A stretch of DNA of 64,000 nucleotides from assembly GCF_022581195.2 (NCBI RefSeq), contig NC_061475.1, forward strand, positions 62,001 through 126,000, given 5' to 3'. The DNA is from Helicoverpa zea (lineage: Eukaryota; Arthropoda; Insecta; Lepidoptera; Noctuidae). Positions 27,275-39,697 of this stretch are shown here, in pieces. The stretch's first letter is position 1, and each line of letters starts with the position of its first letter. The notes beneath the pieces were generated by a model that saw nothing but the letters and a program-made list of their open reading frames with translations, had not been told where the DNA came from and did no database searches. The translations under genes were made by a program, and so were the position numbers.

Positions 27275-30200
27275 TAGCATTGAATATACTTGTCACACTT
27301 TTAGGTACACCTCAAAAGTTTTTCTTTTACATGATCATGAATCCTTTTTACAAATGTCTGTGGGACATTTCAGTATGAAACTAATTTCGAAATTCAGTAA
27401 TACCACCTTCGGATTATCCACTACATATTCAAAACATGTATTACACTGAAATTCAGCCTAATGCAGTCAATGGTCATAACCCTATTGCCTGTAACTCGGC
27501 CTAGGCAGTAATTCAGCCTGTACTGCTGGCCTGCCTGGGCGCGAATCTTATCAGCTACACGCGCTGTAATTACTGTTTATATCGCTAACGGGAGCTGAAG
27601 GTATATGATATTTATACAAACACTATGTGTTCACTTTAGCTTAATGTTAAGCTCCGGAATTATTATAAAACTTATATGTACAGAAATTGTTACATGGAGC
27701 ATGGTTAGTCGATCAACCACTGTTTTGTGACTTGGTTTAAACTGACATGTTTATTTATTGTAAAGAATTAATAATAGAAAGAAAAGGTTCTGAAATCTAG
27801 ACAGATGGCTAGATGTAGACAGATTGTGTAAAAGGAAACGGTCATGTTGTTTTGATTAAAAGTTAAATTAGTCCTGCTTCATCTTAGAGTAGATCAATCA
27901 AAAGATTCTACATTGTCATATTAATTTTGAAATTAATATGTCAGGGTTCATATTCAAAAAACTTCCAATCTATCCTAGCACACACATGTGAAGTACCGTT
28001 AGCACACACAGCGGGATACATTTCAGCCGCAGACCGCAGCTTTCTAGTACCGACAGAAACACAAGCATTGTCGCCATCTTGCTATGTTAATAGTTGCAGG
28101 CAAAGTATTGGATATTGCCTTGTAAGGAGGGTACTTTAATAGTATGGCTTTCTTATGTTGACCATAGGGATATAGGGATAGTTCTTGTTGTTCGATTAGT
28201 GAGGTGAATTAATAGTCGTCATTTGCATTTTTGTGTAGATGGATGACTGAACTCTTTTTAGACATACTGGCACAAGCGTTGACAAACGTTTGCTCATAAT
28301 GTGAGTTTTCTATCGTAAGTATCTAAAACTGTTTGGAATTAATTCAGCTGTAGCTTTATCATCATCAATATTATCCAAAAAATAAAATCTATTTTATTCG
28401 TTTTTCTGAATGAGATGATCTACAATTACCTAACCTCTCTTTAAATAACAATTCATTTAAAATATAACATACATACATCACCTACTTAACACTCTGTCTG
28501 TACCTAATACTAATTCCAATAACAAAATGTCCAATAACATCGAATGTAACTGAACACCCCCCCCTGACGCCCCCACCCCGCCCCACCTCACCCCACCTCG
28601 CCCCACCCGCAGTAGTTAGCTTAATAGGTGCGCACATAAACTATCATTAAGGCAGTTAATGGTTCATTAAGGGGAGTACACACGCTCCAAGGTTAAGGAA
28701 GTTAAGCAGAGTGTACACGAGCGCTTGTCGCCACAATTTATATCCTATCGTATCATTTGCATGGAATTGGCTGACAGTTGGTGCTTCGCAGAAATTAGAA
28801 TTTCAGAATCATGTAACACATTATTATCTAAGCTAATTGCTAACTGGCGTAGACTAAATTCCGCGAAAATGTTGAAATTATTCTAATAAGCGCCAGATAT
28901 GGATGGTTTTCAATCACCAGATAATTTCAATGTGATGAATATTATGTTCAACGTTTCGACAGCCTTTGTACAGAAAATATATCAAACTGCCACTTTTTTT
29001 TCTCAGTTAAAAGTTATCTGATGATTGAACCATCAGCCGAAATAAAAGTAAATTCACTCGAATGTAATAAGATAGGTACAGCCCTAGATATTATCGTATT
29101 ACCGTGATATCAAGCTGGGTACACACTGTTCTGACAAATGCTGACAAATAGAGCGCGCGTGACCACACGGCTGAATAATCTATGAGACTGCGCTACTATT
29201 AATGTATTGTTTGAAAGATACACATAATCTGATATATAAATATGAATACGTACTGTAGTAAAATGAGGAATTTAATTAATATAGTTAATGCTTGTCTAAT
29301 TGACGTAAGTATTCTGGTTTTGTTGTAAATTGGAAACAATAGTGAGCATTCCTAGAAACATTTAAATACTCGTAAAAAGTATATCATTTTAATGATATCG
29401 AAATGCGATAACAAAAGCAACAAAAAATACTAACATAGCCTATTAAGAACCTTATTACGTCTGATATTCCGAGAGCTATCAACACCCGCCCGAGGCGAAC
29501 TCAAATAAACTATTTCCTATCATTTAAATAATTTACGGCATAAATAAAGTGTTCCCACGCGCTTGCCATCAAGTGTATAATGAGGGCTAATTGACATCAC
29601 TGCGAGACTAGCGCGCCCCGCGGCGTCGCTCGCCTCGTGTCTTCTGCGTGTCGGCATGTATGTATGTCTGTCTGTCTGTCTGTCTGTTTGTATGTTTGTC
29701 CACGCGATTGTTTGAGCTATAATGATATGTGTGTGCTTTGTTCGACAGCGCATATTAATAACAGATTTTTGATGCGTAACATGCAATGTTTAATGATGTC
29801 TGAATTTGAAAAAAAAATGTGTTTATTATGAATCTGTATTATTAGTAAGTGCTGTAGTTTTGTTGTCTGACTAGTTTGAGATGAATAAAAGGTACCTATT
29901 ATTATTGCTTTTTTGAAAGTATGCACAGTTACAAATTGTTTATTGTAAAAGCACTGTTATGTTTTGAATTTTAAATTATTTAACAGTGATCTTCCCAAGC
30001 AAGACTGATGCAGATGCAAGACAGATATACGCCCAGCCAATAAATAGCATAGCTATCCTATATTTCTTTCCATAAATAACAGCAGACAAGCCTTATAAAG
30101 ACTTCCAAATAAGGCTTTTAAAATGCGTCTACAAAACCGTTCATCTTAGCAAAAGTCCTACCATATCGTGCTCAGTGACTGATGGGGTGTGAACAAAAGA

Positions 30201-31844
30201 TAAAGCCTCCACATCTACTTATACAAACAAAAACAATACATCCTCTCTATCAACACTTTATTTTTTACAACAAACATATTCAAACTTCCCTTATAAACGC
30301 TAAAAGGACATAAAACACATCATTTTCAACGCGTCTTAAGCCCTTTTTATTCCATCGATATATTTATTTGTTTTAAAAGGCACATGTTATAAGAATGCGT
30401 TTCACAAAAAACTGTCCCTTTCGAGTGAGACAATAGTTATCGAGAAGTAAACGTTTGTCCCAATTAGTTAGTTAACTAATCGCCTGATGTCAATACGACA
30501 GATTGTCATCGATAGCACGGGTAAAGAATGGGGCTGTGCTTTAAAAAATGATAATGGTTCTTCACATTTTTTAATTTTATTTTGAAATACATATTTATTT
30601 GTTTATTTTACTTTTAAATTACATTGTTTAAATAAATAAAATTATGCAATTGTCTTAAGTAAGACATTACAATGATAATTAATGTTTGCTAATTTGTGCA
30701 TGAATTTGATCATGACTTTTTGTTTGCATTTTAATGTATTTAAATAATACCTACTGTCTGGTGTGCTACTTTATTTTTACTATTACGGTAGTCAAATTCA
30801 ACTTAGTATTAATAAAAGCCTTTTATTACTATTTATTTATCGTTTTACGACGTAAATCTGAAGGATTACACCTACTAAACACTTGACTATTAATGACTGG
30901 AAGATATAATAAAAGTTTCAAATGTCAAGCTTGTTAATATTTATGGAGCGAAATGTTAAAGATTTAGTTGTTAAGAAGTAATATTATTCATTTGTGCGAA
31001 GTTTAGAGTGGTTGTAAATCTCGGGAGGTTTTACTAAGTGTTCGTATTTGGTACAATTAGCAATGTTAATGTGCTGCGTAAGGAGGAACGTGTTCACTCG
31101 CTGCTGGTTTTGGAAACGGGTACCAGTTCCTGCGTATGCTTGTTTTTGTAAACAGCCTGTGAATATATTTTGGACAAGTTTAAGATGATGATGAATGAGT
31201 ATGCTATAAATTATGGCAGATTCACTTAAACGTAAAACTGTTTTAAGTAACATTTTTGTTCCTAACTACATCTGCCTGAATTAATTTCACTTATCAACAT
31301 AAAAATTCCTCAATTGAAAGGGTTATAACTGAGATTATGTATTGCCTAATTTTGAAATACCTACCAAATAATATACAGCCGGCATCAAACACAATATGCA
31401 CTTCAAAATAATTACATTGAATACAACGCTGAATATAATCGTAATTCAACACTGCACCGATATAACTCAATCGGCTACTGTATAGTATTCTAACTAATAA
31501 TAATTTCGTCACATTGCGGTTTGCGGAACCCTAATATGGTGGCGTACTATTGTCACTCGAAGCCTTGCGAGGCAGGTAGGGCTGTCAGGTAGTGAAGTAT
31601 TATTTTTTTGAGTTTTGTAGGTATATATTTTCAATCAAATACGTACACTACATATACAACCTTAAACTTTTTGTTTAAAAAAAAAATAAGGTATACAAAA
31701 ATGAAGCATATATAAAAGAACATTGATTAGGCGTCGAAGTATTAATCCGCATTATGGTTTGGTTTGTATTAAGTTATTTTAAAACCAACCATACAAATTA
31801 TATCAAACAATGTTTAAGGTTCTTCTAACCTACAGACAGACATG

Positions 31845-31974
31845 TTTTGTTGGGGAGTTTGTTCCGCCACTTCTTCTTCCCAGCAAAAACACATAGGAAG
31901 TGGCGAAGGGTGGGCATTTTGGGGGCTGTCTATTGTACATTCCTGACGTTCAGAAAGTGCTGTCTTGCAGCCAC
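31845..31974 (+). repeat. Interspersed repeat fragment, probably the 3' part of a non-LTR element
   Basis: The stretch with CCACTTCTTCTTCCCAGCA, TTTTGGGGGCTGTC and GACGTTCAGAAAGTGCTGTC matches, from memory, a repeat frequent in Lepidoptera. The 64-codon frame over it is not thought to be a gene. A perfect hairpin follows directly. Confidence 0.4.
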
Positions 31975-32012
31975 CAACTACAACTACAGGTATTTACCTG
32001 TAGTTGTAGTTG
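31975..32012. repeat. Perfect 18-bp inverted repeat, 2-nt loop
   Basis: CAACTACAACTACAGGTA at 31975-31992 is inverted exactly at 31995-32012. It lies just after the repeat fragment ending near 31,974. Confidence 0.8.
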
Positions 32013-35000
32013 TAGAATCTATTAACACAGAGTTATTATGAATATTGTTTTAATTGCTTCTGACTGAACTAAATAACAAAAAAAAAACTAAAATAGAGTA
32101 CCAAAATATCTAGCATAAAGCTTAAAAAAATCATTACATATACCTTTTACGTTTCGTCTAATAGTCATACAGTTTCTTCAGCCACTACAAAATAACCACA
32201 TCAGAAAAACAGCTACAAAATCCTAATCAATATTAATTTTTGCCTTTGCCAGCCCTGTCGTCCGGTAGCGATCCGTCAGCGAGTTTATAGCTTCAGATAC
32301 GATACTGACGGGTTTAGTGTTTTCGTCTCGACGCGGACTAGTTCCCCAGAGGTGACGCTTTTTATTACATTAATTATGCTTTTTTTTTAGGGGTTAGGGT
32401 GAGGATATAGTGTTGAAAAGGTCGCGGATTTGAGTGTTTTAGTAACTGATGAACTTATCACTATATGTATGAATACTCACTCTCACAATGAGAGTGTCTT
32501 AAAATAAAGAAAAAGGAGGTCAACTACCAATTTATTAAGATATATAATGTTGCAAATGATAAAAAATCCTCGCCAGATAATTTTCATATAGAGCAGTATT
32601 AACTACACATTTTTTTTAAAAAACAACGTTAGATATAATATTTTGACTATCTCACTACTATTCCCAATTATTTACGTAAGCCTTGCAATTCATAGGTATT
32701 CGTAATTTAAACATTTCCCATAACAATGCTAATACTTGCACAGATTCAAATTCAGTTGTATTTAAATCAGCCTTAGACAGACATTGAACAAGTCAATCTG
32801 AGTCTAAACGCAGGCAATTTACTGAGACGCGACTAGTCGCACGTTTGTCACCGTCCGACTAAAAAGGTTAATCGCATTAGTCGAGGTCGCAGCTCTATGG
32901 CTCAAGCTTTTGGTAATGACAGTTGAGAGGTGAATGACCTTTTGACATTGATTGATCGGTAGACGTGAATTCGAATGGTGAAGGTGTTTCTAATGATGGA
33001 ATTAGCGATTGCATAATGTTAAGGGTCTACTCCCAGCGGTTTTACTCACAGAAACGCCAAATCAAACATTAAATGCTCCTTTGCAGGTTTCATACAAAAT
33101 ATCAAAATACATCGGCTTAGATAAAAATCACCACAGGGCCAAAGTTGCATTGCTTACCTTATTAGAGATCTTCATTGATTCTGCAAAAAATAAGTTGTCA
33201 TTATTCTAAGCGGCAACTCATTAGTTTCAGTATGACTTTAGTTGGTTAAAAGGTCCTGTAAAAAGGGTTACTCACAAGTAATGCAGTTTTTACCCACACT
33301 TCGTTAAAACGAGCAACTACGTATTACTAGTTATTGATCAAATATAATAAGCTACCCGCTTTTCGCTCCGCTTATGTGTTAGCTGCTACCTTACCCCGTG
33401 GTGTGATGCAACTAACATATGATGTGCCAAATTGTCATTATTTACCTGTCACCCGAGCGCTACCGACTCGATACATGTACATATAACACTAGCTTATTAC
33501 CTGGCTTTGCTTGCTTCGTGAAAGTATACAAACTGCACGTTATTTCTTGTAAAAAAAGGCAAGAGTGTGAGCATAAATAGTCACCTATATTATACTGGAA
33601 AAAAATACAAGAAGAAAATCAAGAAAGAAAATTAATACAAATACGGTAAAAGTACAAAAACAAAAGAAGGAGTGTTTAGACTAGAACAAAAGGAGGATAC
33701 GCCTTAACCAGATAAAGTTCAATAAGAGAAGAAATTGTTTCATAAACTGCAATTTATCTATACATATAATAAATCTGTAAAAAAACTGTGTCTGTACATT
33801 GAATATATTAAAAAAATAATAATTGGGTGGGGTTTAGAAACAGTAATGGAGCACAAATCCAAAAAAAAAATTCTGTCTGTATGTCTGTATGTCTGTATGT
33901 CTGTATGTCTGTTTGTTTGTACACGCTAATCTTCCGAACTACTGAACGGATTTCAATGATTTTTTCTTTGTTGTATCAGTATTAAGCCTGGTCAACATAT
34001 AGGCTATAATTTATCTTCGAAACTTGAAGACCTGATGCAGAACTCCAACAGACCAATAAAACTATAAGAGATACAAATATGGTGCCGTGGCAAAAATTGT
34101 TTCATTTGATGAGCATTTTCAGTTGAGATAATAAATTTTAAGATCTGGAACACCTGATGTGGAACCCTAAGAGCCCAGCTTCTCTGTACCATATACAGGT
34201 ATGACGTTTTAGCAAAAGTTGTTCAATTTGATAAGCACTTTCTATTGACTTATACAAATTGAAGATCTAAAACATCTGATGTGGAACTCCAGGGGCCCAG
34301 CTAGACTATAGCATATAGAGGTATGACGTTTTAGCAAAAGTTGTTCAATCTGATAAGCACTCTCTGTTGACTTATAAAAATTGAAGATGTAAAACACCTG
34401 ATGTGGAACTCCAGGAGCCCTGCTAGACTATATGAAGCATATGAAGATATGATGTTTTAGCAAAAGTGGTTCAATCTGATAAGCACTCTCTATTGATGCA
34501 TTTTTCTTTTCTCTCTCACACAAACAAATAATAACGAAGATACAACAACGCTTGAATTTCGTGTTAAGTCACTGCTTAGTACAAATTTTACATACCTAGA
34601 CGTGGCGACACGAGCCCCCACTCTCTAACTTTGTTGCGTTATATCTCATTATTATTTTGTATGTCTCTTCCAGACTACGGGACTACAGAGTTCCGAATTT
34701 TTGGGAGGCAAAGGTGGGGCCGAAGCCAACACGCTGAAGTCCTTTTGGGACAACTTTAATGAAATGGTGACACAAAACCGACGATTATCCCTTTATACAC
34801 TATAGAAATGAATCCAAGGACAATCCCCGGTGGACGTCGTTAAAAAAAGACAATCCCCGGTTCTGTGCTAAATTATTGCTAACTATGGAGGAAAACTACT
34901 TGGGCTATTGTGATGGGATGTTAGTGGATGACAATGTATTAGGTACATGTAAAAACGGCAGGTGGAGACTCGCCACCTCACTTACTGGGCCCCCGGGAAC

Positions 35001-35327
35001 CAGTCACTGAATAGCAACAAGAGGGCAACAGGGACATGAGCGGCTGAAGGGTGAGGATACCTCGGCGGACTTTAAACGCAGATTACGCGCTCCCTGTGCT
35101 TACCATGAGGCACCTACCCTCCGAGCAGGGCTACTAATCCTGCTCTAGCGACTCCACTCTGGACGGCCAAGCCAAGCCAGAGGCGAGAGACCTACCCCCG
35201 TCATGGTTTACTCCGACCGGCCGGAGATGGGGGACAGTATACACTCCCTGGAGAACTCAGTATATATAGCCCCGCGGGGTCGCTACTCCCCGTCATCAGC
35301 CTCAGATGTCCTGCTGTGCCTTATCTC

Positions 35328-35718
35328 ATTATTATTGTCGTTATTATCTCAAGAGCCTTTGTCCCAATTATGTTAGGGTTGACTTCCAGTCACGATGCAA
35401 CTGAGTACCAGTGTTTTACAAGGAGCGACTGCCTATCTGACCTCCACAACCCGGTTACCCGCTCAACCCAATAACCCTTGGTAAGACTTACTGGCTTCTG
35501 ACTACCCATAACGACTGCCAAGAATGGAATGTTCAATGACAGTCGGAACCTACAGTTTAACATCCCCTCCAAATAACGGTCATTGGTATCCAAAATATAC
35601 GTAGAAAGTACATACGAACTTAGAAAAGTTGCATTGGCAGGCACTTGCTAGACCTGGAATCAAAGACGCACGCTCATACTTAAGAGATTGGTTCTCTACC
35701 CACTAAACCACCACGAAT
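35328..35718 (-). mobile_element. Older SINE1 copy in Helitron 1
   Basis: Diverged SINE1 in reverse, with the tail side near TTATTATCTCAAGAGCC and the tRNA-like head side near 35,700. A matching copy is at the same place in Helitron 2 (41,588-41,965), so it was inserted before the Helitrons spread. Confidence 0.75.
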
Positions 35719-35746
35719 TCCACTAAGTCACCACGACTTTGTCATC

Positions 35747-36125
35747 ATCATCCTCCGAGCCTTTTCCCAATCATGTTGGGGTCGGCTTCCAGTCTAACCG
35801 GATTCAGCTGAGTACCAGTGCTTTACAAGAAGCGACTGCCTATCTGACCTCCTCAACCCAGTAACCCGGGCAACCCGATACCCCTTGGTTAGACTGGTGT
35901 CAGACTTTCTGGCTTCTGACTACCCGTAACGACTGCCAAGGATGTTCACTGACAGCCGGGACCTACAGTTTAACGTGCCATCCGAAACACAGTCAATGGT
36001 GTCTAAGATATACTTAGAAAGTACATACAAACTTAGAAAAGTTGCATTGGTACTTGCCTGAACCTGGGATCGAACCCGTGCCCTCATACTTGAGGTTGGT
36101 CTTTTACCCACTAGGCCACCACGAC
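35747..36125 (-). mobile_element. Younger SINE1 copy in Helitron 1
   Basis: Close to full length and less diverged than its neighbour. TTTGTCATC (longer if the shared CACCACGAC is counted) is duplicated at 35738-35746 and 36126-36134. Helitron 2 lacks it and shows the empty site (CCACGACTTTGTTATC, near 41,975), so it came after the two Helitrons separated. Confidence 0.85.
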
Positions 36126-36316
36126 TTTGTCATCTATTTAATGTTTTTTTACGTAATATTTTTGCCACACACAACTTAAATGCGGACTAATTAGAATCAC
36201 TACTTTTATCCCTATGTTCACGTCTATTGCGACTATTCAGATCTTTGATTTTGCTGACCCCGTAGTCGCTGGCATAAGGGACAGGATCCGCGTACGAAGT
36301 CGCGGGCAGAAGCTAG

Positions 36317-38383
36317 TCATAAATAATTTAGTAAACATGAATAACACTCTTCAACACGTATAAACAAACAAACGGTTTATGATATAATAAAATTATACCA
36401 CAATTATGTGAAATGTTAATTCACATGTTCACACTATCGGATTACATCGGAATAGTAATGAATGAGCCAGTTTTATATATTTATTGCTGCAAACCAAAGA
36501 TAAACATTTAAATAGTCAAATCTCTTAATAGTCATGAGAAAATGTATCCAGATGAACTTGATGAGTTCAATGTTACGGTATGAGCAATAATGATCAGATT
36601 TATTAATTGACCAGATTTTAGATGACAACGAAAAATGTGTTTCACACGTATTAATTTAAGATTTGAATGTATTTTCTTAATATTTACCAATAATGTTAAG
36701 GAAATGATCAGTCATCCGAGACTTTGTGATTTCGCACAATTTTGTTAATTCATTAGATAAGTAAATTATAAATCCGCTTTCAATGCAATATTTGAACGCA
36801 TAGATCGAAGTTTGAATGCCGATTATATGTAGAGAACATCTTGCATCCAGCTAGAGCATATGCGTTACTTTCACATCTCAGTTACGAATCAAAATGATAA
36901 GCAATGTCAAGACTGGCAGGACCAATTCTACATCATCAAGCCTTCACTATTCTACCAAAATCTCTTTAACAACAGTAAATTCCAATGTGAACGTGATTCC
37001 ATTAAGTTAACACTACAACAATTTGTCGTTAGTTCTCATTGAACCGCTTTAGTCCACAAGTCCAGTACAACCGCACCTTCACGTAGGACACAATGGAAGC
37101 TATAAATTATAGCCTTATTTAATTAGCTCCGGGCGACAGACCGACTTAGTATATTAGTTAACCGAGACTATATTATGATGCAAATGTGCATGATCCAGCC
37201 AGCATTATAATGTTGTGTTATTTATTCACTAAGTTGTATAACAAGACAAATAATTATTGTTTTAACGAGAACAAGGAAAGTTTACACGTAAATAAATTAT
37301 TTTCGAAAACATTTCCTTATCAGCTCCCCAATTATAGCTACTACTACCTATCAGTATTTCGTTCTCCATACACTTAAGTGGTATGGTGTTTTAATGGGCT
37401 CTAAATTAACAGATCATTACATCCTAGTTATTGCATTGAAAGAAAAAGAAAGCACGCAAATTCAAACCAATATATTAACAGAAGCAAGAAATCACAAACA
37501 CTTTTACTTGTTTACCCATTGACACTTCATAACTGCATACTCGCAGCCCTTTGCGTTCACTAGGCATTTTGCTAGGCGTAGTAAAGCAGTGACCGGCGCT
37601 AGGCGTAGTAAAGTGATTCACGCTAGGCGCAGTGAAACTGGCTCACTTCTCACACTTTCGCTCTCGACGTATTGTCGTCTGCAGGGCGTAAGGTATGAAG
37701 TATGACGAGCTTACACGAAGGGAATGCGTTTAAATTACATGTTTTAATAGTAGTGTGTATGTCTGTTTGTCGGTAAAGACAAGAGTATTGAAGTTTATCC
37801 TGGTGTTACTAGTTTTTATAGATTATTGTGATGTCTACTGGTCTCAAACTACTGACGTGTAGTGTGACTCAATGTCCACTGAAGATACCTTTGGCATTAT
37901 TTGGTCATTCTTTTGGCATATGGTACAAATAGGGTGACATTTTAAAATTTTTGTCAAACTTGCTAAATGATAAATATTTTTATTACTTTCCTTAGAAATA
38001 CGAACAATTTGTACGTCATCTTATAAAAGAAAAAATAGTTTAATTATTATTTTAATATTAACTTTTGTAAATATAATATTTTATCGATGCAGAAAGAATG
38101 AAACTATTTGATTGATTACAATCGTACTGTATCCGAAACTTTGTCTTCTGCCAGTACTATGCGCCTGCGCAAGTAAGTGTAAGGCAATCGGATTAGGTGT
38201 GACGTCATCACATTGTCACCTCACTGTCACTGTCTCATTAAGATATATCTCGATAAGATTCCTACCAGACTGGTGGGATCTTATAGAGCTGAGCTGAGAT
38301 GCTGGAAATTCAATTAATATGGCGTTATAATGATTCTCTTCTGTTTGTTAGAGTTAGGGTAGATGATTTTTTAATATCTCTCA
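36317..38383. other. Spacer between the two Helitrons, no gene
   Basis: AT-rich. Three degenerate direct repeats of GCTAGGCGTAGTAAAG start at 37571, 37598 and 37622. No supported coding sequence. Confidence 0.5.
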
Positions 38384-38653
38384 TCTATATGTGGTGGCCT
38401 TATCGTAGACTTGACCACTTCATGAAATGACTCGACCATTTCATGAAATGGTCCCGTTTCATGAAATGTTTCACTGTTTATTGGCCACATCATGATGTGA
38501 CTTGGGCAAATCAATGATGAGAAATCGTTTCTCGATATGTGCAACTAAAAGCTCGGCTTCTTCATGAAATTATCAAAATTAATTGATCACATCGTAAAAT
38601 AGTTATGTAAATTGCCCCTAGGGGTGCTGCCAGCGCTTTATTTACGTTTGAAG

Positions 38654-39100
38654 ATGGCGGCCGTTGACTGCATTGAAAATTCTCGCAGCGAAAAATTGAA
38701 TAATTCGTTTGAGGAAGAAAGTGACAAAAGAGTGTACGACGAAAATAATAATAATATTAAATAATTCTACGTTGGTGAATTATAACAACGTTTTTAATTA
38801 TAAGGTTATAAAACAAATCAAGAACAGTAGGGTGACCACGCCAAAGACGTCCATGGACTATTACTGGCTGTCAAAATATGACGTTATGGAAACTGCAGAT
38901 GAGGAATATCTTATATTTAATAAAAAATGCGTCGACGATCCTACTATGCGTATAATTCCGATGGAGAAGTATTTTGAAATATTAAAGGAAGTTCATAAAA
39001 CTGTTGGATAAGGTGGACGACTAAAAATGATTCAATACATTAAAAATAGGTTTATATCCCAAAGAAACCCATTGAGCTATTTATTGACTATTATTGTGTT
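38654..39100 (+). pseudogene. Broken integrase N-terminus of the Ginger-like element (KRBA2-like)
   Basis: A first frame starts at ATG 38654 and stops after 36 codons. A second frame (about 38,760-39,011) contains SMDYYWLSKYDV, EYLIFNKKC and a MEKYFEILKEVHKTVG block. This resembles the region before and at the HHCC zinc-binding domain of KRBA2-like proteins of arthropods (family match from memory). A TAA at 39009-39011 falls where the conserved His after TVG is expected, and the same frame resumes with GGRLKMIQYIKNRF. So there is a frameshift and a stop, and the DDE catalytic part is missing. Confidence 0.55.
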
Positions 39101-39348
39101 ATTAATAATAATATATATGACAGGAACATACTTTTCTGTTTAATTTGCTTACTCCAAACCCCATGGAATTATTTACCAGCGATGTAACCCTTATAACTTC
39201 TTGCGAGTAGTAGCGAGTGTAACATCCACCAGATACAAGAACCCACCGCTCTCAGAACGCATCCCAAACGAGCCAGCTGAGCGCAGACCTAGGTAAGGTG
39301 GGGAAACTCGTCTACCCCTATAGTCTGCAACATAGTATGCAACAATAA

Positions 39349-39697
39349 TGTCCTCTTAGCCAATTATCGGCTACGGCGGCTGTTCTCATGTAAGGAGATT
39401 AGCCAACTGCGCGAGACATATTATAGTGCACAAGAATTTGCGAGGTGACACACAGACACAGCTGCACTCACTATTCCTTCACTTCCATAGCCCGATGGGA
39501 CGGCAATCCAACACGATCGGAGAGAGATCAGGCGCAGGACCGACATTTACGTGCTCTCCGATGCACAAATACCAACTTCCAAGCTGCGGGCTGTTTCGTG
39601 AAAGTCTCTAAAACCCACAAAGCGATTTCGGCTCGACCCGGGAATCAAGACCTCGTGCTCGACAGCTGCGCTTGCGACAGCTAGACCAACGAGGCAG
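39349..39697 (-). mobile_element. SINE2 copy inside the Ginger-like element
   Basis: On the minus strand: tRNA-like head with TTGGTCTAGCTGTCGCAAGC, a body with AAATCGCTTTGTGGGTTTTAG, a block with GAGCACGTAAATGTCGG, and an end with AGCCGCCGTAGCCGATAAT. It covers most of the family length. Other copies are at 42.7, 49.7, 50.7 and 54.2 kb. Confidence 0.75.

Larger units (their letters stand above)
27277..33756. other. Stretch without a supported gene
   Basis: Contains a C-rich tract (28,555-28,611), a TGTC microsatellite (29,660-29,695), the repeat fragment at 31,845 and its hairpin at 31,975-32,012. AGCTACCCGC..CTCCGCTTA near 33,350 may be another element remnant. Confidence 0.45.
33757..36316 (+). 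mobile_element. Helitron 1 (non-autonomous) carrying two SINE1 copies
   Basis: Begins TCTATACATATAATAAATC after A and ends GCAGAAGCTAG before T. A CCGCG/CGCGG stem lies about 10 bp before the end, as Helitrons require. Inside, in order: a TCTG/TATG microsatellite (33,870-33,920), about four 122-bp subrepeats (34,020-34,500, each with CCTGATGTGGAAC and TAGCAAAAGTTGTTCAA), a unique part (34,500-34,770), a block with two copies of GACAATCCCCGG, a GC-rich module (34,960-35,325), an old SINE1 and a younger SINE1. No Rep/helicase gene is present, so movement would need help in trans. Confidence 0.8.

Noticed and set aside
29520..29831. Frames with TDRQTDRQTDR or CLSVCLSVCL repeats
   Set aside because: They are translations of the TGTC microsatellite near 29,660-29,695.
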